Below are positions 9,667-20,401 of a stretch of 64,000 nucleotides of DNA, one piece after another. This DNA is from JBAOHV01 sp964450685. GTDB taxonomy: Bacteria > Actinomycetota > Acidimicrobiia > Acidimicrobiales > Microtrichaceae. Position 1 is the first letter of the stretch. Each line of letters begins with the position of its first letter. The translations under genes and the position numbers were made by a program. The notes below the pieces were generated by a model, which saw only the letters and a list, made by a program, of their open reading frames with translations, made no database searches and was not told the origin of the DNA. The stretch spans positions 17,788-81,787 of the forward strand of contig CAYVDN010000010.1 of the NCBI GenBank assembly GCA_964450685.1. The letters run 5' to 3'.

Positions 9667-10359
9667 GCTGGCCGGTTCGGTCCAGACCCGGGTGGCGAGG
9701 GCCGGAACGCATGACACCGCCCAACGCGCCCAGAGCCTGGCTTCGTCCGGGGCGATGCCTCGGGCCAGTCGAAACAGTCGACGGGCTTCGTCGTGGTCCC
9801 CGAGCCGCACCGCTGCGATCGCCCCGGCGGTCGCGCTGCGGACCATGAGAGCTGCATCCGGTATCGGTGTGCGCGCCATCGCGTCGAGGGATTGCAGCGC
9901 CCAGCGAAGCCTCAGCGGATCGCCGCTCGGTGCTTGGTCCGTGGAGGGTTCGTTCCAGCGCACCAGCGGCTCGGGTGTGGCTACCACGACCCTGCCGACA
10001 CCGGTTGCGAGCCGTGCCAGGCTCTCACCCAGCGCTGCGAGGTCGCCTCCGTGCTCGAGCACCTCCCGTGCAGGGTCGCTGCGGATGAGTCCTCGTCGGG
10101 ATATGAACGACCCGCTGCGGTAGCAGCCGTGCTCTATGCGTGTCGTGGAGCCGTCGGCGTGCGTCTGCTCACCGCCGCAGCTGACCAGGACCGCGCCGGT
10201 NNNNNNNNNNNNNNNNNNNNNNNNNNNNNNNNNNNNNNNNNNNNNNNNNNNNNNNNNNNNNNNNNNNNNNNNNNNNNNNNNNNNNNNNNNNNNNNNNNNN
10301 ACCACCTCGGCACGGTTCCGCACTGGTATCACCACACTGAAGCGTGGGTTCACATCCAC
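9664..10359 (-). CDS. Family 2 glycosyltransferase, interrupted by a sequence gap
   Basis: The N-terminus (FSVVIPVRNRAEV after a GTG start at 10359) is the first strand of a GT-A fold family 2 transferase. 100 N then hide the nucleotide-sugar-binding middle including the expected DxD. The visible C-terminal part continues with FISRRGLI and an Ala/Arg-rich helical tail. Because the N run is a standard unknown-size gap, the apparent 231 residues are not the true length and the frame across it is unproven. It is probably involved in surface polysaccharide or glycolipid synthesis, like the membrane glycosyltransferase beside it. It stops in TAG at 9664. Confidence 0.75.
   Translation of the reverse strand: MDVNPRFSVVIPVRNRAEVXXXXXXXXXXXXXXXXXXXXXXXXXXXXXXXXXXTGAVLVSCGGEQTHADGSTTRIEHGCYRSGSFISRRGLIRSDPAREVLEHGGDLAALGESLARLATGVGRVVVATPEPLVRWNEPSTDQAPSGDPLRLRWALQSLDAMARTPIPDAALMVRSATAGAIAAVRLGDHDEARRLFRLARGIAPDEARLWARWAVSCVPALATRVWTEPAS
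10201..10300. other. Assembly gap of 100 N
   Basis: Exactly 100 undetermined bases, the usual placeholder for a scaffold join of unknown length. It falls inside the glycosyltransferase gene. Confidence 0.98.
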
Positions 10360-10407
10360 CAGTGAAGATCATCCACCGGTGGATGTGGCGGATATCACTC
10401 CAGGAGC

Positions 10408-11961
10408 TCAGTCTCCGAGTGCGTGCATCAGATATGTGGAGACGGCGCCGTCGGCCGAGACGGGCTCCAGATCCATGCTCTGGCTCAGCTGATCGAGTGT
10501 GTAGAGGTGCCCGTAGGTCGGCGGTTCATCGATCCAGACAAGGCACGACGGGGTCGTGTCGAGTGTCGCCACGACGCGCTCGAGGTCGTCGATCCGCCGG
10601 GTCGACTCGAGAGCTGTGCGCTGTGGGCTCCACGACGACTCGTAGGCCGGGTAGAGGGCGTTGGGCAGGTTCGAGTACATGGTGCATCCGGCTGGCAGCG
10701 CTGCGATCGCAGGATTCTCACGCGCCCGGACGAAGACGTCGGACTCGTAGTTGCCCGCGAAGTACGGGTGTCCCGCCGCGAACGCGACCATTCCGACCAG
10801 GCCGACAGCGACGTTCGCCACCGCCCAGAACCGGGCGACGAGTACGCCACGGTCCTGCCAGGTGGAGGATTCGTCGTCGAGTCGGCTGAGACGCTCCAAC
10901 AGTGCCAGCGCGCAGACTACGAGCGGCAGGTACGCCGGGAAGAGCAGCCGAGTGTCGAGTTGGTTGAGCGCCGTAGTGGTGCGGACGTAGAGCATGTAGA
11001 GCAGATAGGAACCCGGGAACAGCAGGACCAGCCCGAGCGGCTGCGCGGCGAACTTCCAGAGTCGAGGGAGCACCGGGCCAGGTGTCGAGCGCAGGACCCT
11101 CCACGCCAGGACGGCAGCAATCACGAACACCGCGATGCCAACTGCGGCCCACACCTTGACGAAACCGTTGCCAAGGCCGGGCAGGAGGAAGCGCCCCAGC
11201 GTGGCCGCCATATCCATGCAGTTGTCGATCAGGCCACGGGCGGACGGGTTGCGCTCGCCCGTGAAGGTCCCGTCGATCGAATGATTGCGCATCATCCACG
11301 CGATCGGTACGACCGCTGCCAGCAGGCCGTACAGGGCAGCGTCCCTGACGCGGCGCACGAACCCCTCCGCCGGGCCGATCAGCAGCCACAGCCCGCCAAT
11401 GGGTATGAGCACGAGTCCGACGTAACGGAGTCCGAAACCCAGCCACACGACCAGCGCCGCGACGCACAGGACAGCAATCGACCCGGATCGTCGCTGGCGG
11501 AACAACATGGTCATCCACCAGAGCGTCACGAGAGCGAACGCCATGTCGGTCATGAGCACGTGGCCCAGCCCGATCGTCGCCGGGCCCAGCGCAAACACGA
11601 ACGTTCCCGCCATCACCAGGCGCCGGTCGCGCAGGACGAGTCGCAGCAGGTGGTTGCCCGACAGCACGACGCCGGCCGCGACCGCCGAGTTCAGCGCGAT
11701 CGCTGCGCCCATCGTGTCGAGCGGTGTCAGGCGGGCGGCGAGCGCCATCAGTGCCGGCCACACCGGCGGCCAGATGGTCACCGGATCCTCGAGGAAGTAC
11801 CGGTAGCCGTCCCCCGCCAGGAGGGAATCGGCGATCGCCCTGTAGCCGACGCCGTCGTCGCCGGTGGCGATGCCCGAGACGTTGGCGACCAGGACAGCCA
11901 GGGCCGAAGCGCACGTCAGCACCACGACGGCGGTGTGGTCTCTGTGCTCTGTCGTGGTCAC
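10408..11961 (-). CDS. Membrane glycosyltransferase, GT39/ArnT-like (GT-C fold)
   Basis: 517 residues from a GTG at 11961. About ten hydrophobic helices follow a short N-terminus. The first periplasmic loop carries GDDGVGYRAIADSLLAGDGY, in which the acidic residues match the catalytic loop of polyprenyl-phosphate-sugar dependent GT-C enzymes. A C-terminal soluble domain of about 130 residues follows the last helix. Known relatives transfer mannose or arabinose from lipid carriers to proteins, lipids or polysaccharides outside the membrane. The acceptor here is unknown. It lies upstream of the family 2 glycosyltransferase on the same strand, 48 bases away. Confidence 0.8.
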   Translation of the reverse strand: MTTTEHRDHTAVVVLTCASALAVLVANVSGIATGDDGVGYRAIADSLLAGDGYRYFLEDPVTIWPPVWPALMALAARLTPLDTMGAAIALNSAVAAGVVLSGNHLLRLVLRDRRLVMAGTFVFALGPATIGLGHVLMTDMAFALVTLWWMTMLFRQRRSGSIAVLCVAALVVWLGFGLRYVGLVLIPIGGLWLLIGPAEGFVRRVRDAALYGLLAAVVPIAWMMRNHSIDGTFTGERNPSARGLIDNCMDMAATLGRFLLPGLGNGFVKVWAAVGIAVFVIAAVLAWRVLRSTPGPVLPRLWKFAAQPLGLVLLFPGSYLLYMLYVRTTTALNQLDTRLLFPAYLPLVVCALALLERLSRLDDESSTWQDRGVLVARFWAVANVAVGLVGMVAFAAGHPYFAGNYESDVFVRARENPAIAALPAGCTMYSNLPNALYPAYESSWSPQRTALESTRRIDDLERVVATLDTTPSCLVWIDEPPTYGHLYTLDQLSQSMDLEPVSADGAVSTYLMHALGD

Positions 11962-12073
11962 GACCGACAGTGTCCGCGTTGGCGAGCCGACTCAACAAGT
12001 CCGCGCTCGTGGGCACGGACGCGATCGTGGCCCGGCGAGTGCCGGGCCACGATCGTCAGCGATTCCCGCCCGG

Positions 12074-12700
12074 TCAGGGTGCGTCGGCGAAACGGAGGTA
12101 GGGCTTGAGCTCCTCGACGTTGGACAGCTGGGCCCTGGCGTCCTCGGTCGACATCGTCGGCGGCACGATCACCCGGTCACCGGGGCGCCAGTCGACCGGC
12201 GTCGCGATCGGATTGGCATCGGTCGCCTGGAGCGCGTCGAGAGCGCGGAGGATCTCGTCGAAGTTCCGCCCGACGGACTTGGGGTAGGTGAGGACGAGCC
12301 GGACCTTGTCGGCCGGGTCGATGATGAACACCGAACGCACGGTCGACGTGTCACCCTCGCCCGGGTGGATCATGTCGTACGACTCGGCCACCTTGTGGTC
12401 CGGGTCGGCGACGATCGGGAAGTTCAGCTCGGTGCCACCGAACTCGCCGATGTCCGGTGCCCACTTGTTGTGGTCTTCGACCGAGTCGACCGACAGCGCG
12501 ATCGGCTTGGTGTTGCGCTTCTGGAACTCGCCGTTGAGCGCTGCAGTGCGACCCAGCTCAGTGGTGCACACCGGCGTGAAGTCGGCCGGGTGGCTGAAGA
12601 ACACCGACCACGAACCCTTCTTCCAGTCGTGGAAGGAGATCTCCCCGTCGGTCGTGGCTGCGGTGAAGTCTGGAGCGACGTCGCCAAGGTGCAGGCCCAT
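12074..12700 (-). CDS. 1-Cys peroxiredoxin (Prx6/AhpC-TSA family)
   Basis: 208 residues. The peroxidatic Cys45 sits in FTPVCTTELG. There is no other cysteine in the protein, which defines a 1-Cys enzyme. The C-terminal extension with VIVPPTMSTEDA and the overall length match the Prx6 group. It would reduce H2O2 and organic hydroperoxides in the cytosol using an external thiol. The ATG at 12700 has AAAGGAAG five bases upstream; an in-frame extension to 12808 is not supported. It is divergent from the phasin-like gene. Confidence 0.93.
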   Translation of the reverse strand: MGLHLGDVAPDFTAATTDGEISFHDWKKGSWSVFFSHPADFTPVCTTELGRTAALNGEFQKRNTKPIALSVDSVEDHNKWAPDIGEFGGTELNFPIVADPDHKVAESYDMIHPGEGDTSTVRSVFIIDPADKVRLVLTYPKSVGRNFDEILRALDALQATDANPIATPVDWRPGDRVIVPPTMSTEDARAQLSNVEELKPYLRFADAP

Positions 12701-12795
12701 TGAGCTTCCTTTCGTAGGTTGTCGAGGTGGAAGCACGGTAGGGCGCAGGATCATTCCGATTGCTGTGACATTGCTCACTTCGGCAAGCAAACCCG

Positions 12796-12824
12796 TTGAC
12801 CGCGGCAAGCGTGCTAGCTAGAGT
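12796..12824 (+). promoter_or_regulatory. Sigma70-type promoter of the phasin-like gene
   Basis: TTGACC at 12796-12801, a 17-base spacer, then TAGAGT at 12819-12824. This is the clearest two-box promoter in the window. It lies 42 bases before the ATG at 12867, leaving a short leader with a GGAAGGA ribosome site. Confidence 0.7.
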
Positions 12825-12830
12825 TAGCAC
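12811..12830. promoter_or_regulatory. Inverted repeat over the -10 box (operator-like)
   Basis: GTGCTA at 12811-12816 and TAGCAC at 12825-12830 form a dyad of 6-base arms with an 8-base centre covering the -10 hexamer. A regulator bound here would block the promoter. The direct repeat CGGCAAGC at 12781-12788 and 12803-12810, 22 bases apart, flanks the -35 box. Confidence 0.45.
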
Positions 12831-12866
12831 ATCAGCAAGCACTCCCCCCAGGGAAGGACACCAGCC

Positions 12867-13190
12867 ATGACCGATGTACTCGACCGAGTGACCGAGATCC
12901 AGGACCAGATCGTCGAAGTGATCGCTGGCACCAAGGCCCCCGTGGCCAACGCCGTGTCGACCATCGTCGATTTCGTCATCGACAACGTCCCCACCGTGCC
13001 GGCACTGCCCTTCGCTGAGCAGATCCCGACTCCCAAGGACGTCATCGACAACCAGGCCAAGTTCGCCTCGAAGCTCGTCACCACCAACAAGACGGTTGCG
13101 CTGGCAGCAGCCAAGGCTGCCCAGCCGTTGACCGACCAGCTCCTCGACCGTGCGCCCCTCAAGGCCACGAAGGCAGCTTCCGCGGCCTGA
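12867..13190 (+). CDS. Small phasin/HbhA-like helical protein
   Basis: 107 residues, no cysteine, predicted mostly amphipathic helix with a Val/Pro-rich break (VPTVPALPFAEQIPTPKD, 42-59) and a short Ala/Lys tail. The stretch PFAEQIPTPKD followed by a helix with KFASKLV resembles actinobacterial phasin-like and heparin-binding-haemagglutinin-like proteins. These coat storage granules or bind the cell surface. The family assignment is tentative. The strong promoter, good ribosome site and downstream hairpin suggest an abundant product. Confidence 0.7.
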   Translation: MTDVLDRVTEIQDQIVEVIAGTKAPVANAVSTIVDFVIDNVPTVPALPFAEQIPTPKDVIDNQAKFASKLVTTNKTVALAAAKAAQPLTDQLLDRAPLKATKAASAA

Positions 13191-13264
13191 TCTGGCCGAT
13201 CTGGCCAGTCGGCCGATAGGCCGAAACCGATCTGCACGCGTGGTTGCCCCACCCGCAGTGCGCT

Positions 13265-13301
13265 GGAACGGAGGACCCGACCCCCTGTGGTCCTCCGTTC
13301 C
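13265..13301. terminator. Bidirectional terminator hairpin
   Basis: A perfect 13-base-pair stem, GGAACGGAGGACC (13265-13277) with GGTCCTCCGTTCC (13289-13301), and an 11-base loop. It lies between two convergent genes. There is no T-run, as is common for actinobacterial terminators. Confidence 0.75.
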
Positions 13302-13311
13302 GCGTACGGGC

Positions 13312-14523
13312 TCAGGAACCGGATGCGATCAGGTGGTCGAGTTGGTCGGCCACTCGCTCGGCGATCGCCAGTGACGCGGTCGCAGCGGGTGAGGGAGCGT
13401 TGACCACGTGCACGGCCCGCTCCGAGGTCGCGAACGCGAAGTCGTCGACCAGCGTGCCGTCCGCCGCGAGTGCCTGGGCCCGGATGCCTGCACCGGAGGG
13501 CACCAGATCCTCGGCGCCCACCTCCGGCAGCAGCCTTCTCACGTCGGCGAGCAGCAATCTGCGCGAAGCCGAGCGCGCCAGTTCGATGGCCCCGGTACGC
13601 CAGTACCGCGCTGCCAGCCTCCACAATCCGGCGTCTCGGGCCATGGCAGCGAGGTCCCGGGTGACCACTCCGCCGGAGTACGCCTCACGACCGAACGACA
13701 ACACGGCGTTCGGCCCGACGTGTATCGAGCCGTCGACCATCCGGGTCATGTGGACCCCGAGGAACGGCCAGCGTGGATCGGGAACGGGGTAGACGAGATT
13801 GCGCACCAGGTGGCGGGCCGACGGCGTGAGCTCGTGGTACTCACCCCTGAACGGCACGATCGAGATGTCGACGCGCGCCCCGGACGCCCGTGCCAGACGG
13901 TCGCTGTGCAAGCCCGCGCAGTTGACGAACCATTTCGAGTCGAACGACCGGTCACCGGCGTGCAGGCGCACTCCCGAGCCGCGCCGCATGTCGACCCGGT
14001 CGACTCGCACACCGGTCCGGAGTGATCCGCCGGAGCCCACGAGGTCATCCGCCAGCGACCGGGTGACCGCCGCGAAGTCGGTGATCGCCGTGCTCGGCAC
14101 GAACAGTGCCGAGTCACCACGGACATGCGGTTCGATCCGGTGCAGTTCGCTGCCACCGAGCCGCTCGGTATCGACATCGTTGAGCCGGCCTCGTCGCTCC
14201 AACGCGAGCAGGCGCGCGGTCTCCTGGGCGTTGGTCGACACGACGACCTTTCCGCACACGTCGTAGGGCAGCTCGCGATCCCTGCAGTACTGCTCGAGCC
14301 GGGCTCGCCCGTCCGTCACCAGCCGCGCCTTCGCAGAGCCGGGCGAGTAGTACAACCCCGAGTGCACCACGCCGGAGTTGTGCCCTGTCTGGTGTTCGGC
14401 CGGACGGGATTCCTTGTCGAACACCGCCACCGCTGCACCCGGCCGGCGACGCTGGACCGCCACGGCTGTGGCGAGGCCGACTATCCCCGCACCCACCACG
14501 ACGACGTCGAAGTCGGTGTCCAT
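13312..14523 (-). CDS. lhgO: L-2-hydroxyglutarate oxidase
   Basis: 403 residues. FAD-binding VVVGAGIVGLA at 8-18, then the LhgO signature HNSGVVHSGLYYSPGS, and a C-terminal ATP-type dinucleotide return with GAGIRAQ. The family oxidises L-2-hydroxyglutarate to 2-oxoglutarate and passes electrons to quinone, acting as metabolite repair. Length and motifs match the bacterial enzyme. The ATG at 14523 overlaps the stop of a tiny upstream reading frame (see the tandem repeat at 14524-14555). It is last in a minus-strand run after two acyltransferase genes. Confidence 0.9.
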   Translation of the reverse strand: MDTDFDVVVVGAGIVGLATAVAVQRRRPGAAVAVFDKESRPAEHQTGHNSGVVHSGLYYSPGSAKARLVTDGRARLEQYCRDRELPYDVCGKVVVSTNAQETARLLALERRGRLNDVDTERLGGSELHRIEPHVRGDSALFVPSTAITDFAAVTRSLADDLVGSGGSLRTGVRVDRVDMRRGSGVRLHAGDRSFDSKWFVNCAGLHSDRLARASGARVDISIVPFRGEYHELTPSARHLVRNLVYPVPDPRWPFLGVHMTRMVDGSIHVGPNAVLSFGREAYSGGVVTRDLAAMARDAGLWRLAARYWRTGAIELARSASRRLLLADVRRLLPEVGAEDLVPSGAGIRAQALAADGTLVDDFAFATSERAVHVVNAPSPAATASLAIAERVADQLDHLIASGS

Positions 14524-14555
14524 CAGTCTGCGTTCATGAGCAGTCTGCGTTCATG
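14524..14555. repeat. Tandem 17-base duplication upstream of lhgO
   Basis: CAGTCTGCGTTCATG occurs at 14524-14538 and 14541-14555. On the minus strand each copy supplies an ATG opening a mini frame (six and four codons) whose stop overlaps the next ATG, the last being that of lhgO. Confidence 0.75.
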
Positions 14556-14568
14556 GGTCGGCGCTCGA

Positions 14569-15729
14569 TCAGTCCGTGCGCGAGTAGCGCTGCTTGATCC
14601 GCAGAGCGGGGGTCTCGATGTAGTTCCACGAGAGCACCGCGACCCCGATCGTCGCCGCGACCGAGAACGGGAAGGCCGCGAGTGTCGCCAGCTTGGTCCG
14701 CCCGACGAACACCCCGTTGAAGAATGCCTGGATCGGGAAGTACACGAGTAGGTGCCAGATGTAGATGCCGTAGGACCGTTTGCCGAACCAGGTCCAGCGC
14801 GGCTGGGACAGGAAGCGGGTCACCGGCGAGTCGGGACGGCGCACCATGTCGAGCACGAAGAACGGCATGGCGAGCACGGTCAGGTTGTAGAAGACGCTGA
14901 CGAACGGCTCGAAGGGTGCGAAGCCACCGAGCAGGAAGGTGGCCGCGTACATGACCAACGCGACCTGGCCGGCTACGGGCAGCCAGCGTCGCAGCGGCTC
15001 GGAGTCCATCGTCGATTCGGCCCGGAACAGGATCGCTGCCATGCAGCCGAGCACGAGCGAATCGGGTCGCATGATGGCCAGGCCGAACACGAACGACTTC
15101 AGGTCGCGTGCTCCCAGGAGCGTCTCGGGGTCCGCCACCGAGTTGCCCAGACCCAGTCGGAGAGCTGGCATCGCAATGACGAACAGCACCATGGCAACCA
15201 CAAGGGCCGGCATGCGTCGCCTTCCGGCCGCCATCGCCCCGATCAGCACCAACGGCCACACGAAGTAGAACTGCTCCTCGAGCGACAGTGTCCACAGTTG
15301 GATGAGCACCTGTCCCTCGACTCCTACCCAGGCGATGAACAGGTCGTACACGTACAACGCTGCCGTCAGCGCCTCGGCCAGCAGCCGACCGCGGTTCTCG
15401 CCGCCGGCGACGAGCGCGAAGAACGCGAACACGCCGAGCAGCGCGTACACCGCCGGGAAGAGTCTGAAGACGCGACGCAGGTAGAAGGCTCGCAGCGAGA
15501 TGCTGCCTTTGGCGGCGCGCTCCTCGAAGAGCAGGGTCGTGATCAGGAACCCCGACAACACGAAGAACATGTCGACCAGGATCGGGGTGCCGTCCAGCTT
15601 GTCGGTCATCTGGACCAGGAAGTGGAACGACATCACCAGCAGGACACTCACCCCGCGTGCTCCGTCGAGCGCGGGGTTCCAGCCGAGGCGTCGCTGGGTC
15701 GGCGCGGCGAGCCGCTCGCTCAGGTTCAC
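14569..15729 (-). CDS. Acyltransferase-3 family membrane protein (second of a pair)
   Basis: 386 residues with about ten membrane helices. LDGARGVSVLLVMSFHF near the N-terminus supplies the conserved Arg and His of the family, followed by DMFFVLSGFLITTLL and LWTLSLEEQFYFVWPL. Members O-acylate sugars or lipids of the envelope, using acyl-CoA from the cytosol. The start is GTG at 15729, whose bases overlap the TGA of the preceding gene (GTGA), indicating coupled translation with its paralogue. The acyl acceptor is unknown. No SGNH domain is fused. Confidence 0.87.
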   Translation of the reverse strand: MNLSERLAAPTQRRLGWNPALDGARGVSVLLVMSFHFLVQMTDKLDGTPILVDMFFVLSGFLITTLLFEERAAKGSISLRAFYLRRVFRLFPAVYALLGVFAFFALVAGGENRGRLLAEALTAALYVYDLFIAWVGVEGQVLIQLWTLSLEEQFYFVWPLVLIGAMAAGRRRMPALVVAMVLFVIAMPALRLGLGNSVADPETLLGARDLKSFVFGLAIMRPDSLVLGCMAAILFRAESTMDSEPLRRWLPVAGQVALVMYAATFLLGGFAPFEPFVSVFYNLTVLAMPFFVLDMVRRPDSPVTRFLSQPRWTWFGKRSYGIYIWHLLVYFPIQAFFNGVFVGRTKLATLAAFPFSVAATIGVAVLSWNYIETPALRIKQRYSRTD

Positions 15730-16928
15730 GCCGCCACGTCCTGGGGTCGACGGAACCGCCGGTCCTTGATGCGCAGGAATGGTTGCTCGATGAAGCGGAA
15801 GGAAGCGATGCCGGCCAGCACCCCGCACACGGTCCCGATCAGTCCGAGAACCAGGCGGCGGACCCCGTATACGCCCTCCATCGCCGCCAGGAACACGAAC
15901 AGCACCGGCACATGCCAGAGGTAGATGCCGTACGAGCGCACACCGAGCCAGCGCAGCGGTGCCAGCGAGAAGAACCGAGAAGCGGCGCTCTGTTGGCGGA
16001 CGTACAGGTCGAGGATCATCGGTCCGAGCAGGAGCAGGCAGACCTGGTACACGGGTCCGCCGAACAGTTCGAAGCCCGCGACACGGTTGCCCAGAGCGAT
16101 GAAACCGACGAAGCCGACCCAACCGACGGCACCAGCGAGGGCGATGCCCTTGCGCCAGGTCTCGCTCAGCGGTCGAGGTATGGCTCGGTTGACGAAGGCG
16201 AGAAGGCAGCCGTAGACGATCATGTCCGGTCGGGCAGACGCGAGCCGGTAGAGGATCCCCTGCCAGGTCGGGTCGTTCTCGTCCGCGAACTCGACTCCGT
16301 CGGGGGTGAGGACGACGATGTCGGACTGGAACATGACCCTGATCGACATCACCACCGCGATGAACACGACCGCGCCGACGATGAGTGACATGTCCGCGTT
16401 GCGGCTCCGGCGCTTGATCGCCGCGAGGAACAGCAACGGCCACACGAAGTAGAACTGCTCCTCGACGGTGAGGCTCCATGTGTGGCCGAGCACTCCGTCG
16501 AGGGTGCCCGGCATGAACGCCGCGACGATGTAGTAGCAGTAGGTCGCCGCGGCAAGCGGCTCGATCCACCAGTCGCCTAGTTGCTCACGGGCAGCAGGTA
16601 CGAAGTTGACGGCGAAGATCAACAGCACGGTCGACACCGCGATCATCAGGTACATCGCCGGGAAGAGACGCAGAGCACGCCGCTGGTAGAAGCGACGCAG
16701 ATCGGTGTTCCCGGTTGCGTGACGCTCGTCGATCAGCAGCGAGCAGATCAGGAACCCGCTGGCCACGAAGAACCAGTCGATGATGATCGGCGAGCCCTTC
16801 AGGAAGTCCGTCACGAGCGCGTGGTAGAGCACCACCTGGACCACGAACAGGCCACGGAAGCCGTCGAAGGACGGGATGTGGCCGAGCTTGGGGCCGTCGA
16901 GCTTTATGAGCCGTCCCGCGTCCGACAT
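15726..16928 (-). CDS. Acyltransferase-3 family membrane protein (first of a pair)
   Basis: 400 residues from the ATG at 16928. The same family marks as its neighbour are present: SFDGFRGLFVVQVVLYH, DWFFVASGFLICSLL, HTWSLTVEEQFYFVWPL and about ten hydrophobic helices. The two proteins look like diverged tandem duplicates and are translationally coupled by a 4-base overlap. A TTG at 16940 would add four residues and cannot be excluded. It lies 54 bases downstream of the parE-like gene on the same strand. Its likely role is acyl decoration of a surface glycan or glycolipid, perhaps made by the nearby glycosyltransferases. Confidence 0.87.
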   Translation of the reverse strand: MSDAGRLIKLDGPKLGHIPSFDGFRGLFVVQVVLYHALVTDFLKGSPIIIDWFFVASGFLICSLLIDERHATGNTDLRRFYQRRALRLFPAMYLMIAVSTVLLIFAVNFVPAAREQLGDWWIEPLAAATYCYYIVAAFMPGTLDGVLGHTWSLTVEEQFYFVWPLLFLAAIKRRSRNADMSLIVGAVVFIAVVMSIRVMFQSDIVVLTPDGVEFADENDPTWQGILYRLASARPDMIVYGCLLAFVNRAIPRPLSETWRKGIALAGAVGWVGFVGFIALGNRVAGFELFGGPVYQVCLLLLGPMILDLYVRQQSAASRFFSLAPLRWLGVRSYGIYLWHVPVLFVFLAAMEGVYGVRRLVLGLIGTVCGVLAGIASFRFIEQPFLRIKDRRFRRPQDVAA

Positions 16929-16982
16929 CGCCCTGCTCAACGCCCCCCTGAACTCGACTTCCGGCTACGGCAAGGTAGCCGA

Positions 16983-19049
<2,067 letters not shown>

Positions 19050-19090
19050 GGCCCAACAAGTCAACCACGCCGCACCGACACCGCAGCGCC

Positions 19091-19096
19091 TACGGT
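19091..19096 (+). promoter_or_regulatory. -10-like TACGGT before the sulfotransferase gene
   Basis: TACGGT, six bases before the ATG at 19103. It fits a leaderless start. Confidence 0.5.
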
Positions 19097-19102
19097 CCGG
19101 AC

Positions 19103-20377
19103 ATGGCGCCGACCGACACGCCCCCGACCAACAGCCCGCGACCCGTCCGACTCGACGACCTGGCTTCACCCGGGTTCTCGGCGGAGGCCCTTGCAGTAAT
19201 GGAGGCCGGAGCGGCGCTCGCCGAGGGGATCGAGCTGACCCCGTCGCGGCTCCGCCAGGACGCGATGGACCGTGCCGGCGGTGCCGTCGACTTCGGACCG
19301 GACGGCTGGCAGGAACCACTGGAGGTCCTCTGCGACTCGCTGTGCGGCGAGGCGGGGCTCTCCGCGTTCGGCGCTGTCTCGATGCACGCCCAGCTGGTCC
19401 AGCTGTTGACCAACCGCCTGCTGGTCGAGTCGTACCTGGCGTGCAATCCCCAGGCACTCGATGTCCCGGTGCTGGCGCCGATCGTCGTTGCGGGTCTTCC
19501 TCGCACCGGAACCACCCATCTGCACAACGTCGTGTCGGCCGACCCGGCGCTGCGTAGCCTGCCCTACTGGGAGGCGCTCGAGCCCCTGCCGGCCCCCACG
19601 GATCCGGCGTGTTCGGTCGAACCGCGTGTCGAGCGATGCGCGTTCGGTCTCGACATGTCGGAGCTGTGGATGCCCGAGATGAAGCGCATGCACGAGATGA
19701 CCCCGTGGCACACCCACGAGGAGATCCACTTGTTGGGTATCGACTGCTCGACGCTTCTCTTCGACACGCTCGCGCCGATGCCGACCTGGAGGGCGCACTA
19801 CAGGACGGCCGACCAGACGCCCCACTACCGCTACCTGTACCGAGTGCTACAGGTTCTCCAGCACGCCCGCGGGGGAGCGGGTTCGCGCTGGGTGCTGAAG
19901 AGCCCCCAGCACCTGGAGCAGCTCGGTCCGCTCACGACGGTCTTCCCTGACGCGACGGTCGTGTTCACCCACCGTGATCCGGGAGAGGTGACCGTGTCGA
20001 TGGTGACGATGGTCGCCTACGCAGCCCGCATGCACCTGGAGAGCCCCGACCCGATCGCGATCGGGGCGTACTGGCAGGAGGTCCTCGCCGACCTGCTCAC
20101 CGGCTGCGTCCGCGACCGAGACCTGCTCTCGGCAGAGAGTTCCATCGACGTGAGATTCGACGACTTCATGGTCGACGAGGCCGGGACCATCGCCTCGGTC
20201 TACGCCGTGGCCGGCCAGCCCCTCGACCAGGCGGCGCTGACAGCTCACTGCGACTACTTGGACACCCACGGTCGCAACCGGCACGGCGCGGTGATCTACG
20301 AACCGGAGAGCATCGGAGTCGACCCAGTCGCCGTTCGCGAGCGGCTGGCCGGCTACTGCAACCGCTTCGGGGTCTGA
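19103..20377 (+). CDS. PAPS-dependent sulfotransferase family protein
   Basis: 424 residues. GLPRTGTTHLHN at 131-142 is the PAPS 5'-phosphate loop and VVFTHRDPGEV (around 287-296) the 3'-phosphate strand. WVLKSPQHL lies between. This large actinobacterial sulfotransferase group transfers sulfate to hydroxyl groups of lipids, sterols or sugars; the acceptor is unknown. The divergent parE-like gene is upstream. A DUF1214 gene, convergent and 24 bases away, is often found beside such sulfotransferases, so the two may act on a common lipid. Confidence 0.85.
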   Translation: MAPTDTPPTNSPRPVRLDDLASPGFSAEALAVMEAGAALAEGIELTPSRLRQDAMDRAGGAVDFGPDGWQEPLEVLCDSLCGEAGLSAFGAVSMHAQLVQLLTNRLLVESYLACNPQALDVPVLAPIVVAGLPRTGTTHLHNVVSADPALRSLPYWEALEPLPAPTDPACSVEPRVERCAFGLDMSELWMPEMKRMHEMTPWHTHEEIHLLGIDCSTLLFDTLAPMPTWRAHYRTADQTPHYRYLYRVLQVLQHARGGAGSRWVLKSPQHLEQLGPLTTVFPDATVVFTHRDPGEVTVSMVTMVAYAARMHLESPDPIAIGAYWQEVLADLLTGCVRDRDLLSAESSIDVRFDDFMVDEAGTIASVYAVAGQPLDQAALTAHCDYLDTHGRNRHGAVIYEPESIGVDPVAVRERLAGYCNRFGV

Positions 20378-20401
20378 ACCGCCGGGCGCAGCAAGGGTTG
20401 C

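Noticed and set aside
10423..12108. A 561-codon plus-strand frame opposite the membrane glycosyltransferase
   Set aside because: Arg/His/Gln-rich antisense shadow of a clear GT-C protein.
12811..12840. Resemblance to the CIRCE heat-shock operator (TTAGCAC)
   Set aside because: The second half of CIRCE at the required 9-base spacing is missing, and the downstream gene is not a chaperonin.
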